From NCBI GenBank assembly GCA_001797815.1, contig MGQK01000034.1, forward strand, positions 21,792-42,865: a stretch of DNA of 21,074 nucleotides. The letters run 5' to 3'. Shown here piece after piece: positions 6,731 through 14,399 of this stretch (position 1 is the first letter of the stretch; each line of letters starts with the position of its first letter). Made by a program: the position numbers and the translations under genes. Below the pieces are notes generated by a model. It ran no database searches and was not told the origin of the DNA. It saw nothing but the letters and a program-made list of their open reading frames with translations. This DNA is from Deltaproteobacteria bacterium RBG_13_61_14. Lineage in GTDB: Bacteria; RBG-13-61-14.

Positions 6731-7486
6731 CTAGTGGCTCTCGGCCCGGGCCTGGGACACATAGCGCTCGGCGATCCAGCCTTGCTTGCCGGTCCTGGGG
6801 TTTTCCACCAGGTAAAAGGTGGCTTTGGAGTTGCACAGCACCATCCGGATAAACTTGACCTGCTTTTGGGGTTCCACCGTGTCCACTACGTTGGCGAGGC
6901 GGCAGTCGGTGAGGATGTTCTCATAGATCCGCGGCCAGCCGTAGCGCTTGAGGTCTTCATCCGAGGCCAGCACCGTCATCATCCGGGAGGACGTGTAGCT
7001 CAACTGCTTTTCCTTGGCAATAAATGCCTCCAACTGCGCGGCCAACTGCCTGGCCTCATCGTATTGCTTCTGCTCCAGTTTGCCGATGCCGTCCCAATAC
7101 ATCTTGATTAGCTTGAGGCTGGGGAAATACATCAGTTCCAACTCTGCCCGCGACCGATCCAGGCTGGCCCTGGTTTCTGCAATCATCTGCTGCCGGGCCT
7201 GGGCGGCCAATTCCGCCTGGGTGCGCGCCTGGTCGGCCTTGGCCTTGGCCTCGCTATACTTCTTTTGGGCCAGCAACTCCTCGGCCTGCTTGAGCAGGAC
7301 CCGCGCTTGATATTCCAGGGTCTGCGGCGGATTCAACTCCATCAGGTTCTGGTAGGCGGCTTGGGCCGAGGCATAAGCCTGGCCGGCTTCATCCGGCGTA
7401 GTTTTGATCTTCTTGCCGCCGCACCCCAGGATCAGGAACAGGCCCAACCCCAACGACATCACAAAGAAACTGCACATGCCCCTCAT
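6731..7486 (-). CDS. Lipoprotein with DUF4398-like helical region and SH3-like C-terminus
   Basis: A 251-residue secreted protein with a type II signal peptide: hydrophobic residues 7-20, then the lipobox LILGC with Cys22 as the lipidation site. Residues about 33-180 are Ala/Gln/Glu-rich helices resembling the DUF4398 periplasmic helical domain. The end (about 208-246), with GKQGWIAERYVS, resembles a bacterial SH3 domain, which often binds peptidoglycan. GGAG lies eight bases before the ATG at 7486. It appears to be the first gene of the operon leading into the ECF sigma and anti-sigma genes, suggesting an envelope-sensing link. No homologue with known function is recognised. Confidence 0.8.
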   Translation of the reverse strand: MRGMCSFFVMSLGLGLFLILGCGGKKIKTTPDEAGQAYASAQAAYQNLMELNPPQTLEYQARVLLKQAEELLAQKKYSEAKAKADQARTQAELAAQARQQMIAETRASLDRSRAELELMYFPSLKLIKMYWDGIGKLEQKQYDEARQLAAQLEAFIAKEKQLSYTSSRMMTVLASDEDLKRYGWPRIYENILTDCRLANVVDTVEPQKQVKFIRMVLCNSKATFYLVENPRTGKQGWIAERYVSQARAESH

Positions 7487-7580
7487 CGCGCCGGCTCCTT
7501 TTTTAAGGGTTTGTCCGCATCAAAAAATTAGAGATAACGCCGGGAACGGCTTGGGCTGCTTCCCGTTCACCGTCTTTGTA

Positions 7581-7609
7581 AAGGTAGCAGATATCTTTCA
7601 GCTAGGCAA
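7581..7609 (-). promoter_or_regulatory. Candidate sigma-70 promoter for the lipoprotein-sigma operon
   Basis: On the minus strand: -35 TTGCCT (7609-7604), a 17-base spacer, and -10 TACCTT (7586-7581). The predicted leader is about 85-90 bases and contains two mutually exclusive six-base stems at 7541-7568. Confidence 0.45.
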
Positions 7610-7638
7610 GGGCCGGAGATTTGTGATAACCTGAAAGC

Positions 7639-7905
7639 ATGTCCCGGGAAGTCCACGATCCGCTCACCCTGCGCTGCCCGCGCGTGGGCGGGACCGTGAC
7701 CTTTGAATACTGCCGCAAAGCCGGCGCCCCCTTTTGCCGGAGTATCATCGCCTGCTGGGCCGTCCGTCTCGATATCGGGCAATACCTGGCCGACCACTAC
7801 ACCGCCGAAGAGATCCAGGCCAGCCTCCGCCTCCCCGCTCAAAGCAAAGTCCAGCGGATGATCGAGTTGGCCGAGCACGCCCAGGAAAAAACTAAACCGG
7901 AGTGA
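7639..7905 (+). CDS. Small Cys-containing conserved hypothetical protein
   Basis: Eighty-eight residues, soluble, with no signal peptide. The N-terminal half has RCPRVGGTVTFEYCRKAG followed by PFCRSIIACW. The four cysteines (Cys13, 25, 33, 39) could bind a metal or form a redox site. The C-terminal half is helical and charged (EIQASLRLPAQSKVQRMIEL). Similar short proteins with CPRxGG..xxYCR and C..xxxCW motifs occur, as far as I recall, in deltaproteobacteria without known function. It faces away from the lipoprotein operon and ends three bases before the converging SGNH-type gene. The ribosome-binding site is weak. The existence of the gene is likely because of its ordered cysteine pattern; its function is unknown. 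Confidence 0.72.
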   Translation: MSREVHDPLTLRCPRVGGTVTFEYCRKAGAPFCRSIIACWAVRLDIGQYLADHYTAEEIQASLRLPAQSKVQRMIELAEHAQEKTKPE

Positions 7906-7908
7906 GCC

Positions 7909-8424
7909 TCAGCCGGGCCGGGTGATCGCTTCCGCCAACAGGCGGGCGAAGATGCCCAGGCTCCGGGCGTTGGGGTGAAAGTCGCCGGGGCTCACGACCA
8001 GGTCGCCGGCGGGAATACCTTTCAGCTCCGGCTTGGGGGCAATCGCCGTGATCCCCTTCTCCTTCAAGAAGGCCGCCAGCTGGGCCGGCAGCGTATCCGG
8101 TTCCTCCACCCCCTGCCCGAACACCACCGAATTGCCCAAGACCACCACCCGGAGGGTGCCCGGGGCCTTGACCGGAGAAAACTCCGGATCCCGGAACCCC
8201 AAGGAATTAATCTCCGTGTCCTTCCCGACGATCTGGCCCCGGCCGCCCGGGATATGCTCATGGGGCAAACCCGGGATCTCGCTGGGGCGGTAGATCTTTT
8301 CATTTTCGGTTAAAAGCGGGGGGCCGGGGCTGGTGAAGAAAGAGACCGCCCAACTGAGGAGCGCCAGGACCAGGCCGGCGGCGCTGAGCGCGAGCAGGAG
8401 GTTCGCCATCCGCGGTCGTTTCAT
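7909..8424 (-). CDS. SGNH/GDSL hydrolase-like membrane protein, apparently missing its central region
   Basis: Residues 7-30 form a signal anchor. Then come INSLGFRDPEF (residues 73-83) and the block I motif VVVLGNSVVFGQGV with the nucleophile-position Ser99 (GNS instead of GDS). Only about 48 residues later comes the block V motif SPGDFHPNARSLGIFARLL with Asp148 and His150. In intact relatives these blocks lie well over 100 residues apart with blocks II and III between them, so the middle of the catalytic domain seems deleted in frame, leaving 171 residues. The ATG at 8424 overlaps the stop of a short upstream ORF (ATGA) and has no clear ribosome-binding site of its own. It is probably a non-functional or strongly altered esterase/acyltransferase-like protein. 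Confidence 0.65.
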   Translation of the reverse strand: MKRPRMANLLLALSAAGLVLALLSWAVSFFTSPGPPLLTENEKIYRPSEIPGLPHEHIPGGRGQIVGKDTEINSLGFRDPEFSPVKAPGTLRVVVLGNSVVFGQGVEEPDTLPAQLAAFLKEKGITAIAPKPELKGIPAGDLVVSPGDFHPNARSLGIFARLLAEAITRPG

Positions 8425-8546
8425 TTCCGGGCCGTGATCCGCCCCTGCTCGAACGGGACCGCGTTCGGATCCTGGATGGGGCGCGCCTCTTGGACGAGCG
8501 CGCAAGACCCCTGCCGTGGGAGCAGGAACAAAGGGATGGCGCGCAT
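8421..8546 (-). CDS. Possible 41-codon ORF coupled to the SGNH-like gene
   Basis: It starts at ATG 8546 and ends in TGA at 8423-8421, overlapping the ATG of the SGNH-like gene (ATGA). The peptide begins with a short hydrophobic stretch (MRAIPLFLLP) and continues QDPNAVPFEQGRITARK. No ribosome-binding site is seen, and the frame stays open upstream into the M23 peptidase gene. It may be a leader peptide, the remnant of a lost gene, or chance. Confidence 0.25.
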   Translation of the reverse strand: MRAIPLFLLPRQGSCALVQEARPIQDPNAVPFEQGRITARK

Positions 8547-8571
8547 GAACCAGAGCGGAAAGGAGGGAATT

Positions 8572-9486
8572 TTATTCGAGGATATAGTTGTTGGGATTGA
8601 CCGGGATGCCGTTGACGCGGACCTCGTAATGCAAGTGGGGGCCGGTGGCCGAGCCGGTCGCGCCGACGGTGGCGATGGGGTCGCCCCGGTGGATGCGTCG
8701 GCCGGTCATGACCAGGATTTCCGAGCAGTGGCCGTAGCGGGTGGTGACGCCGTAGCCGTGGTCAATGGCCACCAGCCGGCCGTAGCCCGATTCCTGGCCG
8801 GCGTGCACCACCAGGCCGTCGGCCGGCGCCCGGATCAAGGTGCCGATGGAGGAGGCGATGTCCATGCCTTCGTGCATCTTGCGCTGGTGGGAGAAAGGCG
8901 AGTTGCGCATGCCAAAGCCGGAAGTCACCCAGCCCATGGTCGGCCAGATGGAGGGGGTGGAGGCGATGATCGAGCGGCGGTCCTCCAAAAATTCCTGGAC
9001 TTCCTGCAGACTCAACTCCTGAAGGATCAACTGGCGGTCGAGGCTTTCCAGGCCGTAATGGATCTTGCGCAGCTCTTTGGCTTCAGCGGCGTCGAGGTTG
9101 CGGTTCAAGGCCAGGTGCAGCTCGCTCACCTCCGGGCCGCCGACGCCCATCCCGCCTTCATAGCCGGTGTCTTTTTCCAGGCCGGTCAACATCCGGACTT
9201 TATGGTTGAATTGGTTGATGCGCGAGAGCTTGGCATTGACATTGTCCACCCGGTCGGCCAGGGTCTGGATCTGCAGTTTCAAGTCGCGGTTTTCGATCTC
9301 CAGGACTGCCAGCCGGTCCATCCGGCTCTGGAGTTGGATCACCCGGAAGGTGGACAGGCCAAAGCCCAGCGCGAAAAAAAGCACTATTCCCAGAAGGAAG
9401 AATCCGAGGTGGGAGGAAACGCGCCGTCGCTTCACCTGGCTGGTCAGGTCAGGAACGATCAGCAGAGTATAAAAGCGTTTCTTCAA
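8572..9486 (-). CDS. Membrane-anchored M23 (LytM-type) metallopeptidase
   Basis: Predicted peptidoglycan endopeptidase or LytM-like activator in the periplasm. The 304-residue protein has a short basic cytoplasmic start, one transmembrane segment (about 27-46), a coiled coil (about 50-95), and a C-terminal M23 domain (about 190-304). The zinc ligands are complete: His205 and Asp209 in HEGMD, and His286 in GPHLHYEV. His253 (RYGH) and His284 supply the catalytic pair, so it is likely active rather than a degenerate LytM factor. The start is TTG at 9486, with GAGGGGGA about ten bases upstream and a strong sigma-70 promoter just before it. This architecture resembles MepM and the periplasmic M23 proteins linked to cell elongation or division. 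Confidence 0.9.
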   Translation of the reverse strand: MKKRFYTLLIVPDLTSQVKRRRVSSHLGFFLLGIVLFFALGFGLSTFRVIQLQSRMDRLAVLEIENRDLKLQIQTLADRVDNVNAKLSRINQFNHKVRMLTGLEKDTGYEGGMGVGGPEVSELHLALNRNLDAAEAKELRKIHYGLESLDRQLILQELSLQEVQEFLEDRRSIIASTPSIWPTMGWVTSGFGMRNSPFSHQRKMHEGMDIASSIGTLIRAPADGLVVHAGQESGYGRLVAIDHGYGVTTRYGHCSEILVMTGRRIHRGDPIATVGATGSATGPHLHYEVRVNGIPVNPNNYILE

Positions 9487-9528
9487 AGTAAAATTATCCC
9501 CCTCTTGGACCGAAGATTAGCCAACTTA

Positions 9529-9558
9529 ATCATAGTGCATATTCAAAACCTTTGTCAA
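9529..9558 (-). promoter_or_regulatory. Sigma-70 promoter for the M23 peptidase gene
   Basis: On the minus strand: a perfect -35 TTGACA (9558-9553), an 18-base spacer, and -10 TATGAT (9534-9529). It lies in the AT-rich gap after the GT4 gene and points at the M23 gene, so that gene can be transcribed independently of the LPS operon upstream. Confidence 0.75.
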
Positions 9559-9568
9559 GTAAAATTTT

Positions 9569-10711
9569 TTATTGGCATAATCCTTGAAAATTCGAGGGTT
9601 GCGCAAAGATTGCCTCGGTCTGCCGGATCATCTGCCCGAGCGAAAACTCCTGTTCCAGCTTCCGCCTTCCGGCCTTTCCCATGCGAGAAGCCCGCTCCGG
9701 ATTTTTCAGCAGCGAGAGGACCGCTTCGGCCAGGGCCGGAGCCAGCCGGGGAAGGAGCAGGAACCCGGTTTCAGCCGGCTCAATCAGTTCCGGGATCACG
9801 CCCACCCGGGAGGCGACCAGGGGTTTTTGCAGGGCCATCCATTCCAGGGCCACCCGGCAGTTGGCCTCGCTCCCGACCGAGGGGATCACCGCCACCTCGA
9901 CCAGTTGCATCAGGTCCGCCGGGTCCGGCCGCGGTCCGACCAGGTAGAACCGACCCTTAAGCGGCGAAGCCTTTAGTCGCTCCTGGAAATCGCTTTCCTT
10001 TTGGACCATGGAATACAGCACCAGGAACACCGCCTCCGGCACCGCCTGGACAATGGCCGGCGCCGCTTCCAAGAGGTAGCGGTGCCCCTTGACCGGGCCG
10101 ATCCGGCCCAGCATGCCCACCACCCGGGCCGCAGCCGGGATCCCCAGCTCCCGGCGCACCTCCTCCTCCGGCCGACGCGGAACCACTTCCTCGGGATCCA
10201 GGCCGAACCGCACGGTGTGCACCCGATGGGGGTCCAGCTTCAGGCGCACGATCAACTCCTGGCGTAAAAGCTCATTGCTGGCGATCACCCGGCTGGTCCA
10301 GCGGCTATAGAGCCGGCGGTTCAGCGGGTCGCGCCGCACCGGCCGCATGTCCCCCCGGGTGCGGACGATGAGCGGCGGCCGTGGCAGGCGCCGGGCAGCC
10401 CAGGCGAGATACAGGAAGCCCTCGGAACGATGGACGTTGATCACCTCGAACCCCTCCTGGGCCAGGTAATGCATGAGCGCCGGCGATTGCCGGCCGAGGA
10501 CCAGGGGGGAGAGGGAGTCCAAGTCAAACCCGTCGCAAACGGGGACGCCCTCTTTCCGGGCGCGCTCGAGCAAAGGGGAATCTTTCCGGCCCAGGATCAC
10601 CACCCGGTGGCCCCGGGCAATTAGCCCCAGGCTGAGCTTGCGGATGTATTCGGCCTCAGCGTTGAAAAAGCGGATCGGCGCCGCCATCAGGATGGAGCGC
10701 GGCCGGCTCAC
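9569..10711 (-). CDS. GT4-family (GT-B) glycosyltransferase
   Basis: About 380 residues with the two-domain GT-B layout. The N-terminal acceptor domain has RFFNAEAEYIRKLSLGLIARGH and VINVHRSEG. The C-terminal nucleotide-sugar domain has GMLGRIGPVKGHRYLLEA, the conserved glutamate region PSVGSEANCRVALEWMAL, and KPLVASRVGVIPELI. It probably adds a sugar to the LPS core or a surface glycan at the inner face of the cytoplasmic membrane. I chose GTG at 10711-10709 because it overlaps the preceding stop as GTGA and has GAGGGA seven bases upstream; an ATG at 10738 would overlap by 31 bases. It is the last gene of the envelope operon. Donor and acceptor are unknown. Confidence 0.88.
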   Translation of the reverse strand: MSRPRSILMAAPIRFFNAEAEYIRKLSLGLIARGHRVVILGRKDSPLLERARKEGVPVCDGFDLDSLSPLVLGRQSPALMHYLAQEGFEVINVHRSEGFLYLAWAARRLPRPPLIVRTRGDMRPVRRDPLNRRLYSRWTSRVIASNELLRQELIVRLKLDPHRVHTVRFGLDPEEVVPRRPEEEVRRELGIPAAARVVGMLGRIGPVKGHRYLLEAAPAIVQAVPEAVFLVLYSMVQKESDFQERLKASPLKGRFYLVGPRPDPADLMQLVEVAVIPSVGSEANCRVALEWMALQKPLVASRVGVIPELIEPAETGFLLLPRLAPALAEAVLSLLKNPERASRMGKAGRRKLEQEFSLGQMIRQTEAIFAQPSNFQGLCQ

Positions 10712-12360
10712 GGACGGTCCCTCGGGACGATCATCCATTCCCGGGCCCGCTGGCGGAACCGTTCCCGGAACTCTTCGCTTTTGCCCCGGAACCGCCGGGA
10801 AAACCGGAGATATTCTTCCACCACCATCCAGCCGTCGGACTCGGAGATCGGGAGCACCGAGAAGAGGTCGGCCAGGTATTGGGCTGCGGCCGGAAGTCTG
10901 ATCCGGACCGAGTCGCGCAGCAGGTGGAGGTCGCCGATCAGGAAGTCGTGGGCGCCTCCGGCGGTCCGCCGGATCCAGATATTTTCGCCGGTGGCCTGGA
11001 GATGGATCAGGTTCATGTCCTGGAGCCAGAGGATGAAGCGGGCCAGCCGGGGCAGCACGGTCCGGTCCCAGGTCAGGCCGGAGAATTCATCCGCCACCTT
11101 GCGGGCCAGGTATTCGGCCAGGTTCACCGTGCCGGGAGCGTCGGGCCGCTCCATTAAAAGCCAACTCAGCCGGGACCCCGGCCGGGACCGGGCTTCGATC
11201 GCGGCCGCCACCGCCCGGTGGGGAACCTGCCGGCCGCGCAGGCCCGCGGCCAGACAAAAAGCCGAGCGGGCCGGGCTTGAGAAGCGCCGGGCCAGGTCTC
11301 CGGCCGGGGCGCAGGTGATCACCTGCACCTCCAGGGGCCGGGGCTCGCCCAGGAGCTTCAGCCGGAGCGGAGCCCGCTCGCCCGGTTTCCGCGGCAGGTC
11401 GTCGAGGATGGCGATGAGTTCGTTCTCGTAAAGCGAGTCGATCAGGAAGACCCGATAGTCGCCGGCCCGAAACCAATAATAAGGATGCCGGCGCCGGAGC
11501 ACGTCCCGCCGGGCCACGAACAGGCGGTCTCGGCCCAGTTGTTCGGAGCGGTAAACAATCTTTTCCACCCGCTCCACCAACTGGCGGGCCGTTAATTGAT
11601 CGGGCCGGAAATAATTGCGGAAGAAACGCATCCGGTAACCCCGGTTCAGCAGGGGGGCAAGGGTCTCGTTGAGGTGGGCGAGCGAATTCAGCCGCTCCCG
11701 GAAGGAAACGGCACCGGCGCGAGGGACCGAGCGCAACCGGGCCTGGGCCAGGTCCACGAAAATCATGGCCACTCCCCCTCCCGGCTTGCGGGTGGCCATG
11801 ATGTTGCGCGGGTCCAGTTCCGGCCGCACGATGCCGCAGTCATGCATCTTGCGGATCAACTGGGCCAGGTCGCGCAACACCTGCCGCTTGTGCTCAGGCA
11901 ACACCCCCGGCAGCTCGGGCCGGAAAGTGGTCCGGAAATACTCATCAAAGGAATGGTAATTGGCTACCGATTCCTGGAGCAAGAGGTCCTCGATCACCAG
12001 GCCCAAGCGCCGGCGGACGCCGCGGGCCAGGTGCTGGGCCACGGGCAGCCCGCGCTCGGCGTGCACCTGGGCCATCTCCCACTCCTTAAGCGCCGGCGAA
12101 TACCCCAACAGCCGGCGGAAACGCGGGAGCCACCCCGGATAGCGGTAAATCTTGACGAACAGCTCCGAGGGCAAGTCCGGCCGGTTCGGCTTGAAGGTAA
12201 AGATGGCGGTCCCGCCCGGCTGGTTCTTGAACACGGTGTGCCGGGGATTGTCCACCGGCAGGGCCAGGTCGGTGAGGACCGGCTCCAGGGCCTGGCTGAA
12301 CTCCGGCCGGATCAGCCACTCCACCCCCCCGACCGAGCGCGAGGCCAAGGGCGACTTCAT
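10708..12360 (-). CDS. Tandem WaaP/Kdo-kinase-like protein, probable pseudokinase pair
   Basis: The 550-residue cytoplasmic protein appears to hold two kinase-like lobes of the lipopolysaccharide kinase (WaaP/InaA/KdkA) type. Lobe 1 has VKIYRYP (Lys70), the degenerate catalytic loop HDCGIVRPELDPRNIM (173-188) and FVDLAQARL (Asp203, metal-binding position). Lobe 2 has LIHLQATGENIW (451-462) and IGDLHLL (Asp477). Compared with the usual HxDLxxxN loop, lobe 1 has Arg179 and Glu181 in place of His and Asp, and lobe 2 has Gln455 in place of Asp; both Asn residues remain. It overlaps the preceding GT2 gene by ATGA. It may phosphorylate core heptose by a changed mechanism or act as a scaffold. The family assignment is good; the activity is doubtful. 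Confidence 0.75.
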   Translation of the reverse strand: MKSPLASRSVGGVEWLIRPEFSQALEPVLTDLALPVDNPRHTVFKNQPGGTAIFTFKPNRPDLPSELFVKIYRYPGWLPRFRRLLGYSPALKEWEMAQVHAERGLPVAQHLARGVRRRLGLVIEDLLLQESVANYHSFDEYFRTTFRPELPGVLPEHKRQVLRDLAQLIRKMHDCGIVRPELDPRNIMATRKPGGGVAMIFVDLAQARLRSVPRAGAVSFRERLNSLAHLNETLAPLLNRGYRMRFFRNYFRPDQLTARQLVERVEKIVYRSEQLGRDRLFVARRDVLRRRHPYYWFRAGDYRVFLIDSLYENELIAILDDLPRKPGERAPLRLKLLGEPRPLEVQVITCAPAGDLARRFSSPARSAFCLAAGLRGRQVPHRAVAAAIEARSRPGSRLSWLLMERPDAPGTVNLAEYLARKVADEFSGLTWDRTVLPRLARFILWLQDMNLIHLQATGENIWIRRTAGGAHDFLIGDLHLLRDSVRIRLPAAAQYLADLFSVLPISESDGWMVVEEYLRFSRRFRGKSEEFRERFRQRAREWMIVPRDRP

Positions 12361-13133
12361 GACGACTGCCCTTGGTCGGATGCGGGAAGGCTTTCCAGTT
12401 CCCAGAGCCGGGCGTATTTCAGGAACGTGTAGTAGCTGTTCATGCCCGCGATCAAGAACCCCGGATAACCATCCCGAAAACCCTGCTGGAGCACATAGGT
12501 GCGGAGAAAGGCCCCGGGCGGATGCAGGAGCAGACGAAAGAGCCGAAAGCGCTCGCCGCCCTCCTGCTTGGCCCGGGCCGCGGCTTTAGCATAGGCGCTG
12601 AGCGCCGAAACCTGGTGGGCCAGGTCCTCGTAAGTCCAATGCAGGATCTCGCCGGCCAGCCGGCCGACCCGGCCGTCCGCCTTCACCTCGTCGTGCGGGT
12701 CTTTTCCGCAGAAGCGACCCCGGGCGCGCCGGAACAGCCGGAGCTTGCGGTCCGGATACCAGCCGCTGTGCCGGATCCAGCGGCCCTGGTAATGAGTGAG
12801 CCGGGGGATCAGGAACCCGGCTTCTTCCACTTGCGGGCGCGACATGATCTCCTGCACTTCCTGCTTTAGCCTCGGGCTCGCCGCCTCGTCCGCATCCAGG
12901 TTCAGGATCCACTCGCCGCTCGCCTTCCCGAGCGCAAACGCCTTCTGGCCGTTCATGCCCAGCCAGTCCTGGTGAAAAACTTTTAAAGTGAAGCCGCGGG
13001 CGATCTCCAGGGTGCGGTCGGTGCTGCCCGAGTCCACCACCACGATCTCATCGGCAAAGCGGACGCTTTCCAGGCAGGCGGGGAGCCGCCTCTCCTCGTT
13101 CAGGGTGATCACCAGCGCCGAAAGCTTGGTCAT
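12357..13133 (-). CDS. WaaE/KdtX-like family 2 glycosyltransferase (LPS core)
   Basis: About 258 residues. The GT-A fold signature is complete: LSALVITLNEERRLPACLES at the N-terminus, EIVVVDSGSTDRT, and the DxD metal motif in LNLDADE. The later WIRHSGWYPDRKLRLFRR and HWTYEDL blocks are typical of WaaE-like LPS core beta-1,4-glucosyltransferases. The start is ATG 13133, which overlaps the heptosyltransferase stop as ATGA; longer readings to 13250 would run into that gene with unlikely residues. It probably decorates the inner-core heptose made by the preceding heptosyltransferase. The sugar transferred is not determinable. Confidence 0.88.
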   Translation of the reverse strand: MTKLSALVITLNEERRLPACLESVRFADEIVVVDSGSTDRTLEIARGFTLKVFHQDWLGMNGQKAFALGKASGEWILNLDADEAASPRLKQEVQEIMSRPQVEEAGFLIPRLTHYQGRWIRHSGWYPDRKLRLFRRARGRFCGKDPHDEVKADGRVGRLAGEILHWTYEDLAHQVSALSAYAKAAARAKQEGGERFRLFRLLLHPPGAFLRTYVLQQGFRDGYPGFLIAGMNSYYTFLKYARLWELESLPASDQGQSS

Positions 13134-14158
13134 GCGCGGGAAAGGAATGGCTCCAGGCAGGCCAAGACCTGTTCCGCCTCGATTTCCGTCATGCACCGGA
13201 AATGGCCGAGCGGACAGGCCCGCGGCCCGTGGGCCCCGCAGGGCCGGCACGGGAGCTTTAGCTCCACCACGGCCGAGCGGGGGAAGAACGGGGCAAAGCC
13301 CTGGGCCGGCACCGTGGGCCCGAAAATCGCGACCACCGGGACGCGGCGGGCCGAAGCGATGTGCACCGGCGCGCTGTCATTGGCCACCAGGGCGTTCATG
13401 CGCTCGATCACGCCCACCAACTCCGGGACCGAGGTCCGGCCGGCCAGGTTGCTCACCGGCCGCTCGCACAGCGCCTCCACCTCCGCCGCCACCGCCGCGT
13501 CCTCCGGCGACCCGAGCAAAAAGACGTTGGCCTGAAACTTTTTGTGCAGCAGGTCCGCGAGCTGGGCAAAGCCGCGCGGGGTCCAGCGCTTGGTAGGCCA
13601 GACACTGCCCGGGCACAGGCCCACGCGGAGCCCGTTGCCGGCAAGCTCCAGCCGTTCGGGCTGGAAGCTCTGGGGAGACTTCAGGCTCAGGGCCGGGGTG
13701 AATTCCGGCGGCGGGCCGCCCAGGGGTTCGAGGAGTTGCAGGTTGCGCAGCGCCTCGTGCCGGCCAGAGTCGCGGGTGATGGTGTGATGGTAGAGCCAAG
13801 GGAGCGCCGAATCGCGAAACCCGATCCGATGCGGGATCTGGGCCAGCCGCGCCAGGATCGCGGTGCGCGCCGAGCGGTGCGGGCACAGCGCCAGGTCAAA
13901 GCCCAGCCGGCGAAGCTTCTGCGCCAGCGCCAGGGTGGCCCGGGCGCCGCGCTCGCGCCGGCGCTTGTCAAAAACGATGATCTCATTGAGCGCCGGGAAG
14001 CCTTGGAGCAAGTCCCGGCCCATCGGCGTGGTCAGCAAGGCCAGATGGGCCTGGGGATACTTGGCGCGAAGGGCCGAGAGGAGCGGCGTGGTCAGCACCA
14101 CGTCGCCCAGGAAAGCGGTCTGCACCACCAGGATGCGTTCCGGCGATTCGGGTGACAT
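13130..14158 (-). CDS. waaF: ADP-heptose:LPS heptosyltransferase (GT9 family)
   Basis: About 342 residues. The GT9 features are ILVVQTAFLGDVVLTTPLLS at the N-terminus, GLCPGSVWPTKRWTPRGFAQ near the middle, and LVANDSAPVHIASARRVPVV with the ADP-heptose-binding region. It transfers heptose from ADP-heptose to the inner core on the cytoplasmic side of the membrane; the sequence best resembles heptosyltransferase II (WaaF/RfaF). The C-terminal region has a conserved cysteine group (LPCRPCGAHGPRACPLGHFRC), seen in many members. The start is ATG 14158, five bases after the UPF0434 stop, with a weak AGGTTGA upstream. It ends in an ATGA overlap with the WaaE-like gene. Specificity I versus II is inferred. 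Confidence 0.88.
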   Translation of the reverse strand: MSPESPERILVVQTAFLGDVVLTTPLLSALRAKYPQAHLALLTTPMGRDLLQGFPALNEIIVFDKRRRERGARATLALAQKLRRLGFDLALCPHRSARTAILARLAQIPHRIGFRDSALPWLYHHTITRDSGRHEALRNLQLLEPLGGPPPEFTPALSLKSPQSFQPERLELAGNGLRVGLCPGSVWPTKRWTPRGFAQLADLLHKKFQANVFLLGSPEDAAVAAEVEALCERPVSNLAGRTSVPELVGVIERMNALVANDSAPVHIASARRVPVVAIFGPTVPAQGFAPFFPRSAVVELKLPCRPCGAHGPRACPLGHFRCMTEIEAEQVLACLEPFLSRA

Positions 14159-14162
14159 GAAC

Positions 14163-14369
14163 TCAACCTGAGCGCTGGCCCTGGCCGGACAAATCCTCCG
14201 CCTGCTCAATGATCATGTTGGGAATCAAGACGTCATTCGGATAGCGCTCGATCTTGTAGCGGAGCCGGCAGGCCGGGCAGTCCAGGGCCTCGTCATCCCC
14301 CACCACGGATAACTTCCCGTGGCACTTGGGACAGACCAGAAGCTCCTTCAGCTTTGGGTTGAGCGGCAT
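14163..14369 (-). CDS. UPF0434/Trm112-like zinc protein (YcaR type)
   Basis: A 68-residue protein with LLVCPKCHGKL and DCPACRLRYKIE, giving two CxxC pairs (Cys13, 16, 31, 34) that should bind zinc. YcaR-type proteins are commonly encoded with lipid A/KDO genes (lpxK-ycaR-kdsB in E. coli); here it heads an LPS core operon, which fits. A strong GGAGGAGGGA precedes the ATG. The molecular role is unknown; Trm112 relatives are methyltransferase partners. Confidence 0.9.
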   Translation of the reverse strand: MPLNPKLKELLVCPKCHGKLSVVGDDEALDCPACRLRYKIERYPNDVLIPNMIIEQAEDLSGQGQRSG

Positions 14370-14399
14370 AAAAATCCCTCCTCCTTCCCCAAATTGGCT

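Noticed and set aside
8434-9960. Plus-strand open frame of 508 codons
   Set aside because: Antisense to the M23 peptidase and the end of the GT4 gene; it crosses their promoter region and has no domain.
13377-14155. Several long frames on both strands within the heptosyltransferase region
   Set aside because: All are shadows of the GT9 gene, which shows the complete family pattern.
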